Shown: positions 51,559-60,956, counted from the first letter of the stretch. The stretch: DNA of 64,000 nt from Paenibacillaceae bacterium (GCA_004134985.1 REGQ01000009.1:62001-126000), one strand, 5' to 3'. Program-made: numbers and translations. Notes: generated by a model not told the origin, from the letters alone.

Positions 51559-51603
51559 GACGAATGCCAGCAGTCTTTTGTAATGCTGGTTTCGTCTTTT
51601 TTT
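51559..51603 (+). terminator. Stand-alone intrinsic terminator
   Basis: GACGAA-TG-CCAGCA pairs with TGCTGG-T-TTCGTC, followed by seven T residues. It may end the rhamnosidase transcript 350 bp downstream, or a separate small RNA beginning near the 19-mer. Confidence 0.8.
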
Positions 51604-51732
51604 GCCTGATTGCCTGCCCTGTGACAGCTGCACAATAACCGCAATCCCTGCAACCCTCCGCTGCCTTTCTCGTATAGCGATCCGGCAAGTTCTATCTGGG
51701 GTATTGCTTGCGGTGGCTGATAAACCGCCATA

Positions 51733-52307
51733 TCCCTTTGTTAAGGTGCTTTCTATTTCGTGGGTGTTCGCAGGGATCTTGCGCTAACGCTTGCCACAGC
51801 TCTTAAATGGCCTCAAATGCCCCTTTTTCAATTCTAACGCTTGTCACAGCGCTTATTCCGCCTATGGACGGCTAAAATCGGGCGATTTTCGATAAATAAG
51901 GTGTCTCAGTTTCCTTACAATAATTATGGGGCTGAATTTTCCCAAATAGCGCCGCTCATCAGCGTTAGAATTCCACTCGCCTTCGGTGCTCGTTATTAGC
52001 TTTCCATTCACCCTCGGGGCTTGCTTGCTATTAGCAATCCACTCACCCACGATGCTTTCGCTGCTAGCTTCCACTCGCCCTCGGGGCTTTTGCTATTAGC
52101 ATTCCACTCACCCGCGGTGCTTGCTATTAGCATTCCACTGACCCTCGGGGTTCGCTATTAGCATTCCACTCACCCACGATGCTTTCGCTGCTAGCTTCGA
52201 CTCACCCGCGGTGCTTGCTATTAGCATTCCACTCACCCACGATGCTTTCGCTGCTAGCTTCGACTCGCCCTCGGTGCTCGCTAATAGCATTCCACTCGCC
52301 CCACCGC
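51733..52307 (-). repeat. Inverted repeat, right arm
   Basis: Reverse-complement copy of 32568-33070. The unique core is 51733-51972, then degenerate tandem units of the GTGGAATGCTAATAGC type to about 52307. The arm is somewhat longer than the left one because its tandem part has more units. Confidence 0.85.
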
Positions 52308-52612
52308 TTTGATCGCGTATCTCGCGGATCATGTCAATGTCGACCATTGATTTTGAGACGAAGCCGTTTTATCTATCTGTTTTTTGTTAGCCTTGATGAT
52401 GCAACGCTAGTGGCCACAGAATTTTTAATGTGCTCGAATACGTTTATTCTCAAGGGCTTCGCCCCAATGTCGGAGCGTGAGTTCGCATATGAAGCAATAT
52501 AGGCAATAAAGCCAACCCAATAATGCAAACGAAGGGAGCAGAGTGAGTATGCTGCTCCACTCGCAATGCTGCTCGGTTTGGCGAGCGAGGGTACGCCTGG
52601 CTGCTGATCAAC
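52308..52612. other. Intergenic, no gene seen
   Basis: Between the right arm and the terminator at 52613 I see no ribosome binding site with a credible frame. A half match to the hairpin element (GAAGCCGTTTTAT) lies near 52350. Confidence 0.4.
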
Positions 52613-52645
52613 AAAGGACCTGACACATATGGTGTCAGGTCCTTT
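52613..52645 (-). terminator. Terminator-like palindrome after the isomerase gene
   Basis: AAAGGACCTGACAC-ATATG-GTGTCAGGTCCTTT is a near-perfect 14-bp stem downstream of the minus-strand gene at 52687. The T-run is short. Confidence 0.65.
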
Positions 52646-52686
52646 ACTGAAAAATTAAGTTTGAGCAAATAGATTGCGATAAATGC

Positions 52687-53535
52687 TTATGCCAGTCCAG
52701 CAGCGGTGTAAACTTTTGTGTAGCCTGCTGCAGAACGCTCGATCAATTCAGCGCTGGACGCTGTTGACGCCTCCTGCGACAAAATCTCCTGGGCAACGAC
52801 GCCGGTATAGCCAATCCGCTTGAGTGCGGAGAGGAATATACCAAGATCGATAACGCCTTCGCCTGGATAAATACGGTCGTTGTCAAGGACGTCCGCAACG
52901 GCGACCGGTTTCGCGTCATTGATGTGTACATGTACGATCTGGGACGGTTGAAGGCGAAGCAATTCCTCTTCATTGCCTTCATTTGTATACCAGTGGTAGG
53001 CATCAAGCAGAAGGCCTACATTTGGTTCTCCAATCGCGGCAATCCAATCGAGTGTTTCTTCCATCGTCCACAAGAATGGATTTGCCCAGTTGGTGCGCAG
53101 ATGATGTGGACCGACAAATTCAAGGCCGAGACGAATGCCGTATGCGCTCAAAATTTGTGCGCAAGTTTTGAGGCGGCGTGTCGCCAGCACCATAAAGTGA
53201 GCTGCCTTCAAGTCGGTTGAAGGCAGTACATAAGTACAGCAGGCTGTTACGCCTAGCTTTGCAGCCGCAGCAGCATCTTCGACCAATTGCTTGAGGCCTG
53301 CTTGGAAGGCTTCTTCTGTTGTCCGCCATTCGACAGATAGACCGATGGAGCCGATAACGACATTATGTTTGGCGAGAAATGCCTGAGCCGATTCCACCCC
53401 GGCAGTATTGATCCATTCAATCAATTCGGACCCGCCTGAATCGATGGCGCCGAACCCTTGCGCTGCTGCTTGCTGAATAAAATTTTCGATTGAGCCGACA
53501 TCACCGACACCTGCTCGTGACAATCCTTTAATCAT
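52687..53535 (-). CDS. Sugar phosphate isomerase/epimerase family protein
   Basis: A 282-residue TIM-barrel protein of the xylose isomerase-like AP endonuclease 2 family. GIRLGLEFVGPHHLRTNW, VGLLLDAYHWYTNEG, VHINDAKPV and ILSQEAS carry the metal-binding Glu, Asp and His residues. It isomerises or epimerises a sugar; the substrate is unknown. GGAGGG lies 5 bp before the ATG. The previous gene on this strand is a Gfo/Idh/MocA dehydrogenase (52 bp away), so they form a two-gene sugar pathway operon. Confidence 0.88.
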   Translation of the reverse strand: MIKGLSRAGVGDVGSIENFIQQAAAQGFGAIDSGGSELIEWINTAGVESAQAFLAKHNVVIGSIGLSVEWRTTEEAFQAGLKQLVEDAAAAAKLGVTACCTYVLPSTDLKAAHFMVLATRRLKTCAQILSAYGIRLGLEFVGPHHLRTNWANPFLWTMEETLDWIAAIGEPNVGLLLDAYHWYTNEGNEEELLRLQPSQIVHVHINDAKPVAVADVLDNDRIYPGEGVIDLGIFLSALKRIGYTGVVAQEILSQEASTASSAELIERSAAGYTKVYTAAGLA

Positions 53536-53587
53536 AGTAACCCTCCATTCGTATAATGACTGTATCCGTTTAACTTTTTTTCAGTGA

Positions 53588-54664
53588 TTACAAATTCCAG
53601 TCAAGCTTAACTTCGTTGCCAGTGCGGGATGATTCATAGATGGCATCCAGAATCAGGTTGTTGGTCAGGCCGGACAATGCATCTGTAATCGGTTTTTTGC
53701 CGGTTTGAATACATTCGAGGAAATGACGGCTAAGTCTCATACGCTCGCCTTCGTCTTCTTCGGCACTGCTTAGTTCGACATCAAGCGGGCGATCGTACTT
53801 CTCAAGCAGCAGTTTGCCTTTGCTGCCGCGGTAGGAGGCGCCGCCTTCGCTTCCCATCAAATGAATAAACGGCGTGTTGTCCGTGTCCATGTGGACAGCC
53901 CAACTTACTTCAAGGCTTAATGTGCTGCCATCTTCCATTTTAATTAATGCTGTTGCGAGATCCTCAACATCGAATACGCCGTCCCAGTTCGGTTTGCCCC
54001 ATGTGCCGATACCTTTGCGTTTAGGACCAAATTCGGCGTAGGTAGACCCATATACAGATACCGGTTTAGGATTGCCCATCAGATAGAGCGCCAAATCGAC
54101 CATGTGCACGCCGATATCAATCAACGGGCCGCCGCCGGATTGGTCAGTGCGTGTAAACCATGTTCCCCAGCCAGGAATGCCTTTGCGGCGATACCAGCCT
54201 GTTTTGGCAGTATATATGTTACCCAACTCGCCACGATCCATTTGTTCTTTAATTTGCATTGGAACGGACTCGAAACGCATTTGATGCGCAACCATAAATA
54301 CTTTGTCCGTTTTTTGGCTTGCGCGGTAGATGTTCAGTGCATCTTCCTTATTTAATCCCATCGGCTTTTCAATCAGGACATGCTTCCCTGCTTCCAATGC
54401 CTGGATGGCGTACGGTGCGTGGAACTGGTTTGGAACGCCAATAATGACAGCGTCTACATTTGCGCTATTGATGAGTTCTTCTGGACTGCTGTATACGGTA
54501 GCAATTCCGGCTTCCTTGGCGCGCATTTCTGCGAGTGGAAGATAAGCATCGGTAATCGCAGTGATTTCACAGTTTTCTGGTAAATTGGAAAATTGTTTGA
54601 TATGAACATTACCGATATTGCCAGCGCCAATAATTCCAATTTTTGTTTTAGTGTTGCCTGCCAT
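53588..54664 (-). CDS. Gfo/Idh/MocA-family oxidoreductase
   Basis: A 358-residue NAD(P)-dependent sugar dehydrogenase. IGIIGAGNIGNVHIKQF is the nucleotide-binding motif, LIEKPMGLNKEDALN has the EKP motif, and GGGPLIDIGVHMVDLALYLM the catalytic region with Asp and His. GGAGG lies 8 bp before the ATG. It is the first gene in a divergent pair with the AraC regulator at 54781 and is followed by an isomerase. Together these oxidise and rearrange an unidentified sugar or inositol-like compound. Confidence 0.92.
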   Translation of the reverse strand: MAGNTKTKIGIIGAGNIGNVHIKQFSNLPENCEITAITDAYLPLAEMRAKEAGIATVYSSPEELINSANVDAVIIGVPNQFHAPYAIQALEAGKHVLIEKPMGLNKEDALNIYRASQKTDKVFMVAHQMRFESVPMQIKEQMDRGELGNIYTAKTGWYRRKGIPGWGTWFTRTDQSGGGPLIDIGVHMVDLALYLMGNPKPVSVYGSTYAEFGPKRKGIGTWGKPNWDGVFDVEDLATALIKMEDGSTLSLEVSWAVHMDTDNTPFIHLMGSEGGASYRGSKGKLLLEKYDRPLDVELSSAEEDEGERMRLSRHFLECIQTGKKPITDALSGLTNNLILDAIYESSRTGNEVKLDWNL

Positions 54665-54780
54665 TTATTCAGCCTCCATCAAATAATGTCTTTGCCTATT
54701 TCATGATATAATAGCAGATAGAAAAAAACGTATCGCTTATTTCGGATTATATCCCATTTCTTCGACTAGGAGACGATTTT

Positions 54781-55662
54781 TTGACCTACTTTCCCAACTA
54801 TTTGAAAGATTATCCGAATATGGACACCTCATCGCCGCTGCATATCAGTCTTAATACGCTGTTCAATGGATATCCTGCCCACAGGCATGATTTTTTGGAG
54901 CTTTCCTATGTTGTGGAAGGAACGGGTTCCGAGGTGATTAATGGTGTGAAGCATCCGATGCTTCCCGGCACGCTTACGTTTCTACTGCCATACCAGATTC
55001 ATGAAATCATCACTTCCCCCGGCTCGAAGCTAGTGCTGTACAATTGCATGTTCAGCATGGATCTGCTGGTGAAACATACGCTTGACAGAGATCACTGGGT
55101 GATGGAGATGCTGGATAATAACGATGCCTATCCGCCGTTTCTGCAGCTGCAGGGGCGGGAAGCGGAGCGCATGCGTGAGCGGCTGGTCGAAATGATCAAG
55201 GAGTATAAGGATAACCGCCCTGGCAGGGACGCCCTATTAAAATCAATACTGACCGAAGTTCTTGTCCGGTTTGACCGCGGTCGTCGGGAGCATAAACTGA
55301 CTGACACCGAGGCAGCGGCCAGGTTAAACTTCAACAGCAAATCGTGGGCGATCATCCGTTACATTCAAACCCACTTTCAAGATGAAGATTTAATGCTGTC
55401 GGCGCTGGCCGAACATTTCAGCCTGAGCGCCTCGCGCATCAGCGAGATTGTGAAAGAGACGACCGGTCAGACATTTCTAAACTTTCTCCATGATCTGCGG
55501 ATAAGGCATGCCGGAAGTCTCTTGGCCTCGACAGAAATGTCCGTCATTGAAATTGCCAGCGAAGTCGGGTTTGGTTCTTACAAGACGTTCTCTCGCGTGT
55601 TCAGAGAACGGAAGAAAGTGATTCCGACAGAATATCGGCGGAATTTACAGCAGTTGAAATAA
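54781..55662 (+). CDS. AraC-family regulator, cupin type
   Basis: A 293-residue regulator. The N-terminal half is a cupin (HRHDFLELSYVVEGTG, PGTLTFLLPYQIHEI). The end holds the AraC pair (ALAEHFSLSASRISEIVKET, EVGFGSYKTFSRVFRERKK). TTG start with AGGAGA 9 bp before. It is divergent from the dehydrogenase-isomerase operon and is its expected activator. The 116-bp gap holds the promoters of both. Confidence 0.9.
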   Translation: MTYFPNYLKDYPNMDTSSPLHISLNTLFNGYPAHRHDFLELSYVVEGTGSEVINGVKHPMLPGTLTFLLPYQIHEIITSPGSKLVLYNCMFSMDLLVKHTLDRDHWVMEMLDNNDAYPPFLQLQGREAERMRERLVEMIKEYKDNRPGRDALLKSILTEVLVRFDRGRREHKLTDTEAAARLNFNSKSWAIIRYIQTHFQDEDLMLSALAEHFSLSASRISEIVKETTGQTFLNFLHDLRIRHAGSLLASTEMSVIEIASEVGFGSYKTFSRVFRERKKVIPTEYRRNLQQLK

Positions 55663-55667
55663 AGAAG

Positions 55668-55694
55668 GGAGCGCTTATGTACCGGCAGCGCTCC
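55668..55694 (+). other. Hairpin after the AraC gene
   Basis: GGAGCGCT pairs with AGCGCTCC around an 11-base loop. No T-run follows, so its terminator activity is doubtful. Confidence 0.4.
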
Positions 55695-55766
55695 AGCAAC
55701 TGAACCATCACGCCGACTCACATGAGGCTGGACAAAACTTGGCAAACGGATCAGCAGTGCTGCCAG

Positions 55767-56966
55767 TCAGCGCGTCCGCACGTGCAGCAGCAGGAAGCCG
55801 ATTGCCGCTACGAGAGACAAGCCCATGGCTGTCAGGTAAAAGGACGTCTGTCCCAAATGTTCTAATACATAACCGCCCATCATTCCGCTCAATAGCCCAG
55901 CAAAACCGGTCCACACGACAGCATACAGCGCTTGACCCGATGCGCGATATTCATCTGGAATCAGCATCGTCAGATAGCGCAGGGCGGTTGAGAAGAAGAT
56001 GGCAAACGAAATGCTGTGAAATCCTTGGATAAATACCGCCCAAATAGGATCTGTAATTTGCGAGAGCAGCCAAAACCGCAATACATATGCGAAGCCGGCG
56101 ATGGACAGCAAGGCCAGTTCCTTGAATTTATGGCCATACTTGCCGAGCAAGAATAGCATCGGGATTTCACTTGCGGCAGACACCATCCAGGCCATCCCGA
56201 TCAACGATTCGCTCGCGCCCATCTTGCTCATTGTCACCGCCAGAAATCCTTCGTTCATCCGATGAGCAGTCGATAGAATCAAGATGAGGACGAAGAAAAT
56301 AACGACTTCCGGCTTGGCTACCAGCTTAAACAGGCCGGAGAAATCCATCTTTCGCAATGACCCTTGATGGTCGGTCAGCAGAAAGGACAACCCGAATGAT
56401 ATGGCGATGGTCAGCAAACAAACAATAATCGTTATGCTCGAATCGGTGCCTTTAAGAAACAAGCCGAACACCAGCGCTGACACGGCGAATCCAAGGGAGC
56501 CAAAAATACGTATTGACGGATAGCTGCGTCCTATATGTGGGCTGGACAGCAGGATAAGACTGTCATTCAACGTATTCATCGGCTGCTGAAAGAAATAAAA
56601 CCCTGCCATAATAAAACAGACGACAACGAAATCTGAGGCAGGGATCAGAATAGCGACTGCGATTAATTGCCCAAGCAGCAGCAGTGACAGCAGCTTGCGA
56701 ATCGTTCGGTATTTGTCGCTTGCAATGCCTACGATAAGATTGGCAAAAATCGACATCGCCGGGCCGATAGAATATATAATTCCGATTTGCTGTTCCGAAT
56801 AGCCGCGATCATGAAAGTAGATCGGAAAGTACGAAACGATAATCGCCAAGGTGGCATAGACGGAAAAACTGAATCCTCGCAGCCGCAAGGTTTCCTGGTC
56901 GGCCTTGGGAGACACTTGAACGCCCGGAATGGTTGAATCACCGGGCGTGTTGGAATCTTTTGTCAT
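55767..56966 (-). CDS. MFS transporter (MFS_1_like, HcaT/LacY-type)
   Basis: A 399-residue transporter of 12 helices. FPIYFHDRGYSEQQIGIIYS and GIASDKYRTIRKLLSLLLLG (motif A) open it, and SYPSIRIFGSLGFAVSAL is the second signature. The N-terminal 30 residues are a non-membrane leader. The ATG at 56966 is used, with AGGAG 11 bp before; a GTG at 56978 is too close to the site. It is 20 bp after the MATE gene, so the two exporters form one operon. Substrate unknown. Confidence 0.85.
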   Translation of the reverse strand: MTKDSNTPGDSTIPGVQVSPKADQETLRLRGFSFSVYATLAIIVSYFPIYFHDRGYSEQQIGIIYSIGPAMSIFANLIVGIASDKYRTIRKLLSLLLLGQLIAVAILIPASDFVVVCFIMAGFYFFQQPMNTLNDSLILLSSPHIGRSYPSIRIFGSLGFAVSALVFGLFLKGTDSSITIIVCLLTIAISFGLSFLLTDHQGSLRKMDFSGLFKLVAKPEVVIFFVLILILSTAHRMNEGFLAVTMSKMGASESLIGMAWMVSAASEIPMLFLLGKYGHKFKELALLSIAGFAYVLRFWLLSQITDPIWAVFIQGFHSISFAIFFSTALRYLTMLIPDEYRASGQALYAVVWTGFAGLLSGMMGGYVLEHLGQTSFYLTAMGLSLVAAIGFLLLHVRTR

Positions 56967-56986
56967 ATTGTGTTTCACTCCTGTTG

Positions 56987-58306
56987 TTATCTCTCTTTAC
57001 CTGCCAATACCGTGTCCATTGGTTTAATATAGCGCAGCGCCAACGCCATGAAGCCGAATTCCGCTGCCATCCCTACTGATTGGGCCAGGGCGCCGATTGC
57101 GCCGTTAAGCGAAGGTCCGAGCCATACGAGCAGCAGCAGCGTAGCGACTGTAAAACTAAGATTGGCAGCCTGCGATCCGAATATCAGCTTGGTCTGACCG
57201 CGCACCATGACCAGACCGTTCAAGGCATCGAGCCATGGCATGACAAGCGTGAACAGCACGAATGCTTTCAGCACGCGCAGGCTCTCGATTTGGAGATCGC
57301 CTTGCACACCCATAATATCCCGTAGCAGAATGGTGCCAAGCGGCGAATAAGCGATGATCCCAATCAAGAGCGCAGGAACGAAACCGAGCATCAAAGTGAA
57401 TTTCTGCACGGTTTTTGGATCCAGGCGATAAAAATTTAGTACGATTTGGTGAAAGTAACTGAAAAAGCTGGTAAGCAGTCCGATCAAACTGGCCGCAATT
57501 GCAAAAGAAGAGATTGCCAGCTCTGCGTTATAGGTTTTGCCCAGTATAATGTTGATGGTCGGGACAATCCAGACGGTAATCAGAGTCGAAAGCAGCAGCG
57601 GACGGTAAAACGAAAAAATCTGACCTTTGCTCTCAACGGGATGCGCTGCCACTTTCAACGGCATGGTTCGTACCAGGGATCTGCCTTCTATGTAACTTAC
57701 GACAGCTTCGATAATCATGCCGAACAAAAAAATATAGGCGCCTACCGTCCCGCTGGTTACCCCTTGATGAATAAAATAAAGCGATAGCAGGTACATCCCG
57801 GCTAGCCGGATGCCCATGCCGATCGTCAGCCATTTGGTGCGCATATGATAAATGATTACGCCTTGATACAGGCAGCGCAAGCCCGAGAACAGGCTTACGA
57901 ACATCAGGACCCGATAAACATTGATTACGCTGTCAACATTGTCTTTATGGACGCCGAACACACCTTGAAAGATAGCTGTGCCGAGCGGTGTGTAACAAAT
58001 AAGGGCGCCAAGCGCCAGAATCGACAAAAAAACAAGCTGTGCCACGGTCAGCATGGAACGAAATGACGTCCGGTCGCGCACCAGTGCCGAACAGGTCTGG
58101 CGAAGCAGCACAGCGGGACGCTCAGTGATGGTAAGCAAACTCATGGCTATGGCGTAGCTTGCGATAACTTTCTCAGGCTCGACCGCGCGTGTCAGCGTAC
58201 TGTTGATAATAACATGCGAGACCGTAACCAGACTGGCAGATACGCCTAATGGAAGAAAGAACGACCATATTGTTTTCATAGAAACGGCTTTGTGAGGTTC
58301 AGTCAT
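56987..58306 (-). CDS. MATE/MOP-superfamily multidrug or lipid exporter
   Basis: A 439-residue membrane protein with about 12 helices in two homologous halves. SASLVTVSHVIINSTLTRAV opens the first half, and IVPTINIILGKTYNAELAIS the second. This is the MatE pattern of the MOP superfamily. AAAGGAG lies 10 bp before the ATG at 58306; the longer frame to 58369 is not supported. It is the first gene of an operon with the MFS protein. Substrate is unknown; the family exports drugs, lipids or polysaccharides. Confidence 0.82.
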   Translation of the reverse strand: MTEPHKAVSMKTIWSFFLPLGVSASLVTVSHVIINSTLTRAVEPEKVIASYAIAMSLLTITERPAVLLRQTCSALVRDRTSFRSMLTVAQLVFLSILALGALICYTPLGTAIFQGVFGVHKDNVDSVINVYRVLMFVSLFSGLRCLYQGVIIYHMRTKWLTIGMGIRLAGMYLLSLYFIHQGVTSGTVGAYIFLFGMIIEAVVSYIEGRSLVRTMPLKVAAHPVESKGQIFSFYRPLLLSTLITVWIVPTINIILGKTYNAELAISSFAIAASLIGLLTSFFSYFHQIVLNFYRLDPKTVQKFTLMLGFVPALLIGIIAYSPLGTILLRDIMGVQGDLQIESLRVLKAFVLFTLVMPWLDALNGLVMVRGQTKLIFGSQAANLSFTVATLLLLVWLGPSLNGAIGALAQSVGMAAEFGFMALALRYIKPMDTVLAGKER

Positions 58307-58466
58307 AGCTGCGACTCCTTTGAAAGGATGCTTTAAACATCTGTTAAATAGTATACCATGCCTGGTCAAGGTCTGGGGTCAAGGCGATGTTTTTTTGCGG
58401 GCGCGCTTAAAAGCGCTGGATTTGTCACGTTTGAAATGGTACATTATTTGATGGAGGTTTACCATT

Positions 58467-58781
58467 GTGAACAACGCAATTGTATGGGATGAGCGGCTCA
58501 GTATCGCGATACCTGTATTGGAGCGGGACTGGGAAGAGTACAGTGTGAGCGAGCGTGAAGCGATTGTGGAGCGTTGGGAGCTGATTCGCGGCTCTATACC
58601 TGCCCGTGTATTCTTGCTGGAACAAGAGATCAATAGGAAACAAACGGAACTATTCAATGAGGATGACTTCGGTCGTTCATGTCAGATCAATTCGGAAATT
58701 GCCGAGTTGGCTAGTCAAATCAACGATTTGCTTATTTGGTATCGCGTTGATCAGGAGATTGAACCCCGGCGTCATCGATGA
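58467..58781 (+). CDS. Small conserved hypothetical upstream of ytpB
   Basis: A 104-residue helical protein (IVWDERLSIAIPVLERDWEE, LLEQEINRKQTEL) with no membrane segment. GGAGG lies 9 bp before the GTG start. It ends 28 bp before the YtpB-like start, so the two are co-transcribed. Function unknown; a partner role for the terpene synthase is possible. Confidence 0.65.
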   Translation: MNNAIVWDERLSIAIPVLERDWEEYSVSEREAIVERWELIRGSIPARVFLLEQEINRKQTELFNEDDFGRSCQINSEIAELASQINDLLIWYRVDQEIEPRRHR

Positions 58782-58809
58782 CCCAAGTTCGTTTGTGGAG
58801 GACGCCATT

Positions 58810-59901
58810 TTGAATGAATGGATGCAATTTGAGCGTGAAGCGCCCGGAAATGCGCTGGGCTTGATGTTCCGCGTGTATAAATATGTGCTTCCCGGTGTAC
58901 ATGAAGAATTGGGCCGCTGGCACGGCATGGCTTCTGACATACCGGATGGGGAGCTTCGTGCGCAGGCGCTTGACAGTCTGGAAACCAAGCGATTTCACTG
59001 TGAAGGCGGCGCCATATATGCGGCAGCAAATCTTGCACAACGACATGTGATAATTCCCCTCATTGTAGCACTTCAGACAATCAGCGATTATTTGGACAAC
59101 CTGTGCGATCGCAGTACCTCGCTTGATCCGGACGACTTTCGTCTGCTGCACCAGTCGATGCTTGACGCGGTAAATCCCGGCGCGGAACTGCGTGATTATT
59201 ATGCGCTTCGAGATGAACGCGAGGATGGCGGCTATCTCCATGCGCTCGTGCGCACGTGCCAGTCATGCACAGCCCGACTGCCTGCCTATGAAACGGTTCG
59301 TCCCTACGTTAACCGGCTTGTTGCCCTTTACAGCGACCTGCAGGTGCACAAGCATGTGCGCCAGGACCAGCGGGAGAGCAGACTCCGCACGTGGTGGGAG
59401 GAGCGCGGTTGCGATTATATCGAGCTGCAGTGGAATGAATTTGCGGCGGCCTCCGGTTCGACGCTGGGAATGTTCATGCTGTTCCTTGCGGCTACGGATT
59501 CACGGTTATCTTCGCAACAAGCAGACGCTATCTTCCAGGCCTATTTTCCCCATGTGTGCGGTTTGCATATTTTGCTTGATTACCTGATTGACCAAGAGGA
59601 GGACCGCGAAGGCGGGGACTTGAATTTCTGCAATTATTATCCCGACTCGCAAACGTTGACAGAGCGATTCGAGTTCATTGCAGGAAGGGCGCGCAATGAT
59701 GTGAGGCGGCTGCCGGCAGCCCGGTTTCATCGGATGATTATTGAAGGCTTGCTGGCGCTTTATTTATCTGATCCAAAGGCAAGAAGCCAATCCGAGGTAA
59801 GAGGGATTTCCAAAAAACTGATGAAGCGCAGTCCGATGACCCGCGTTTTTTTCTGGATTAACAGTATGTGGATTCGTGCAAGACATGCAAAAATATATTA
59901 A
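58810..59901 (+). CDS. ytpB: Tetraprenyl-beta-curcumene synthase (YtpB, DUF2600)
   Basis: A 363-residue enzyme. The LPGVHEELGRW start, TKRFHCEGGAIYAAANL, ISDYLDNLCDRSTSLD (Asp-rich region) and DYLIDQEEDREGGDLNFCNYY are the DUF2600 signatures. In Bacillus YtpB cyclises a C35 prenyl diphosphate to tetraprenyl-beta-curcumene, the precursor of sesquarterpenes such as baciterpenols. The TTG at 58810 is chosen because GGAGG is 8 bp before it; longer frames run into the upstream gene. It precedes pfkA by 24 bp. Confidence 0.92.
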   Translation: MNEWMQFEREAPGNALGLMFRVYKYVLPGVHEELGRWHGMASDIPDGELRAQALDSLETKRFHCEGGAIYAAANLAQRHVIIPLIVALQTISDYLDNLCDRSTSLDPDDFRLLHQSMLDAVNPGAELRDYYALRDEREDGGYLHALVRTCQSCTARLPAYETVRPYVNRLVALYSDLQVHKHVRQDQRESRLRTWWEERGCDYIELQWNEFAAASGSTLGMFMLFLAATDSRLSSQQADAIFQAYFPHVCGLHILLDYLIDQEEDREGGDLNFCNYYPDSQTLTERFEFIAGRARNDVRRLPAARFHRMIIEGLLALYLSDPKARSQSEVRGISKKLMKRSPMTRVFFWINSMWIRARHAKIY

Positions 59902-59925
59902 TGAAATTTTGGAAGGATGGTTCAA

Positions 59926-60894
59926 ATGTCAGCAGTTAAATCGATTGCCGTCTTGACAAGCGGCGGAGATTCACAGGGAATGAATGCTGCCGTGCGCGCA
60001 GTCGTTCGCAGCGCCCTGTATCATGGTCTTGAAGTTTATGGAATTCAAAGAGGATATCAAGGACTGATCAACAATGATATCCGTCCGATGGATTTGCGCA
60101 GTGTAGGTGATATTATTCAGCGCGGAGGAACGATTCTGCAAACAGCTCGCTGCAAAGAATTTTTGACTCCGGAAGGCCAGCAGCGCGGAGCGGAAATTTT
60201 GCGGGAACGTGGTATTGACGGCCTGATCGTGATCGGTGGGGACGGTTCTTACCAAGGCGCGAACAAGCTTAACAAGCTTGGCATCAAGACGATGTGTTTG
60301 CCGGGAACGATCGATAATGATATCCCGTTTACTGATTTTACCATTGGATTCGACACTGCGGTCAGCATCGTTGTCGATGCGATCAACAAGCTGCGCGATA
60401 CGATGACTTCGCATGAACGCTCGTCGGTCGTTGAGGTAATGGGACGCCATTGCGGCGATATTGCCTTGTATGCAGGGCTCGCAAGCGGTGCAGAAACAAT
60501 TATCGTTCCGGAAGTTTCTTATGATCTGAATCAGGTGGCCGCGCGTATGCAGGACAACTTCCAACATGGCAAGCGACACAGTATCATTCTCGTTGCAGAG
60601 GGCGCAGGCAAAGGCGAGGAAGTTGCCGCCGAGATTACGGCGCGCAACGGCATCGAGCCGCGTGTCACTGTGCTTGGTCATATCCAGCGGGGAGGCACGC
60701 CTACCCATAATGATCGCATTCTGGCCAGCCGGCTCGGGGATTACGCCGTGCGGAAGCTCATTGAGGGCGATTCCGGCAAGTCGGTTGGCATTATTAAAGG
60801 AGAGTTTGTGGCGACTGCAATTGACACGGTGGTGCAAACGAAGAAGGCATTTAACATGGATTTGTACGAACTGGCTTCCCGCTTGTCGCAATAA
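59926..60894 (+). CDS. pfkA: 6-phosphofructokinase
   Basis: A 322-residue glycolytic enzyme that phosphorylates fructose 6-phosphate with ATP. LTSGGDSQGMNAAVRAVVR holds the ATP-binding GGDxxGMN, PGTIDNDIPFTDFTIGFDTA contains the catalytic Asp of the TIDND motif, and VEVMGRHCGDIALYAGLASG the active-site region. The ATG at 59926 (MSAVKSIAV) has GGAAGG about 10 bp before; an ATG three codons earlier lies too close to it. The neighbours differ from the usual accA-pfkA-pyk arrangement. Confidence 0.95.
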   Translation: MSAVKSIAVLTSGGDSQGMNAAVRAVVRSALYHGLEVYGIQRGYQGLINNDIRPMDLRSVGDIIQRGGTILQTARCKEFLTPEGQQRGAEILRERGIDGLIVIGGDGSYQGANKLNKLGIKTMCLPGTIDNDIPFTDFTIGFDTAVSIVVDAINKLRDTMTSHERSSVVEVMGRHCGDIALYAGLASGAETIIVPEVSYDLNQVAARMQDNFQHGKRHSIILVAEGAGKGEEVAAEITARNGIEPRVTVLGHIQRGGTPTHNDRILASRLGDYAVRKLIEGDSGKSVGIIKGEFVATAIDTVVQTKKAFNMDLYELASRLSQ

Positions 60895-60911
60895 TGAAAA
60901 CGGGGCCGGAA

Positions 60912-60956
60912 CAAGGGGCGTTGTGTGCGATGTAATCTGCATACGGCGCCTTTGCT
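60912..60956 (+). terminator. Likely terminator of pfkA
   Basis: AAGGGGCG-TT-GTGTGC can pair with GCATAC-GG-CGCCTTT. Several mismatches. Confidence 0.45.
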
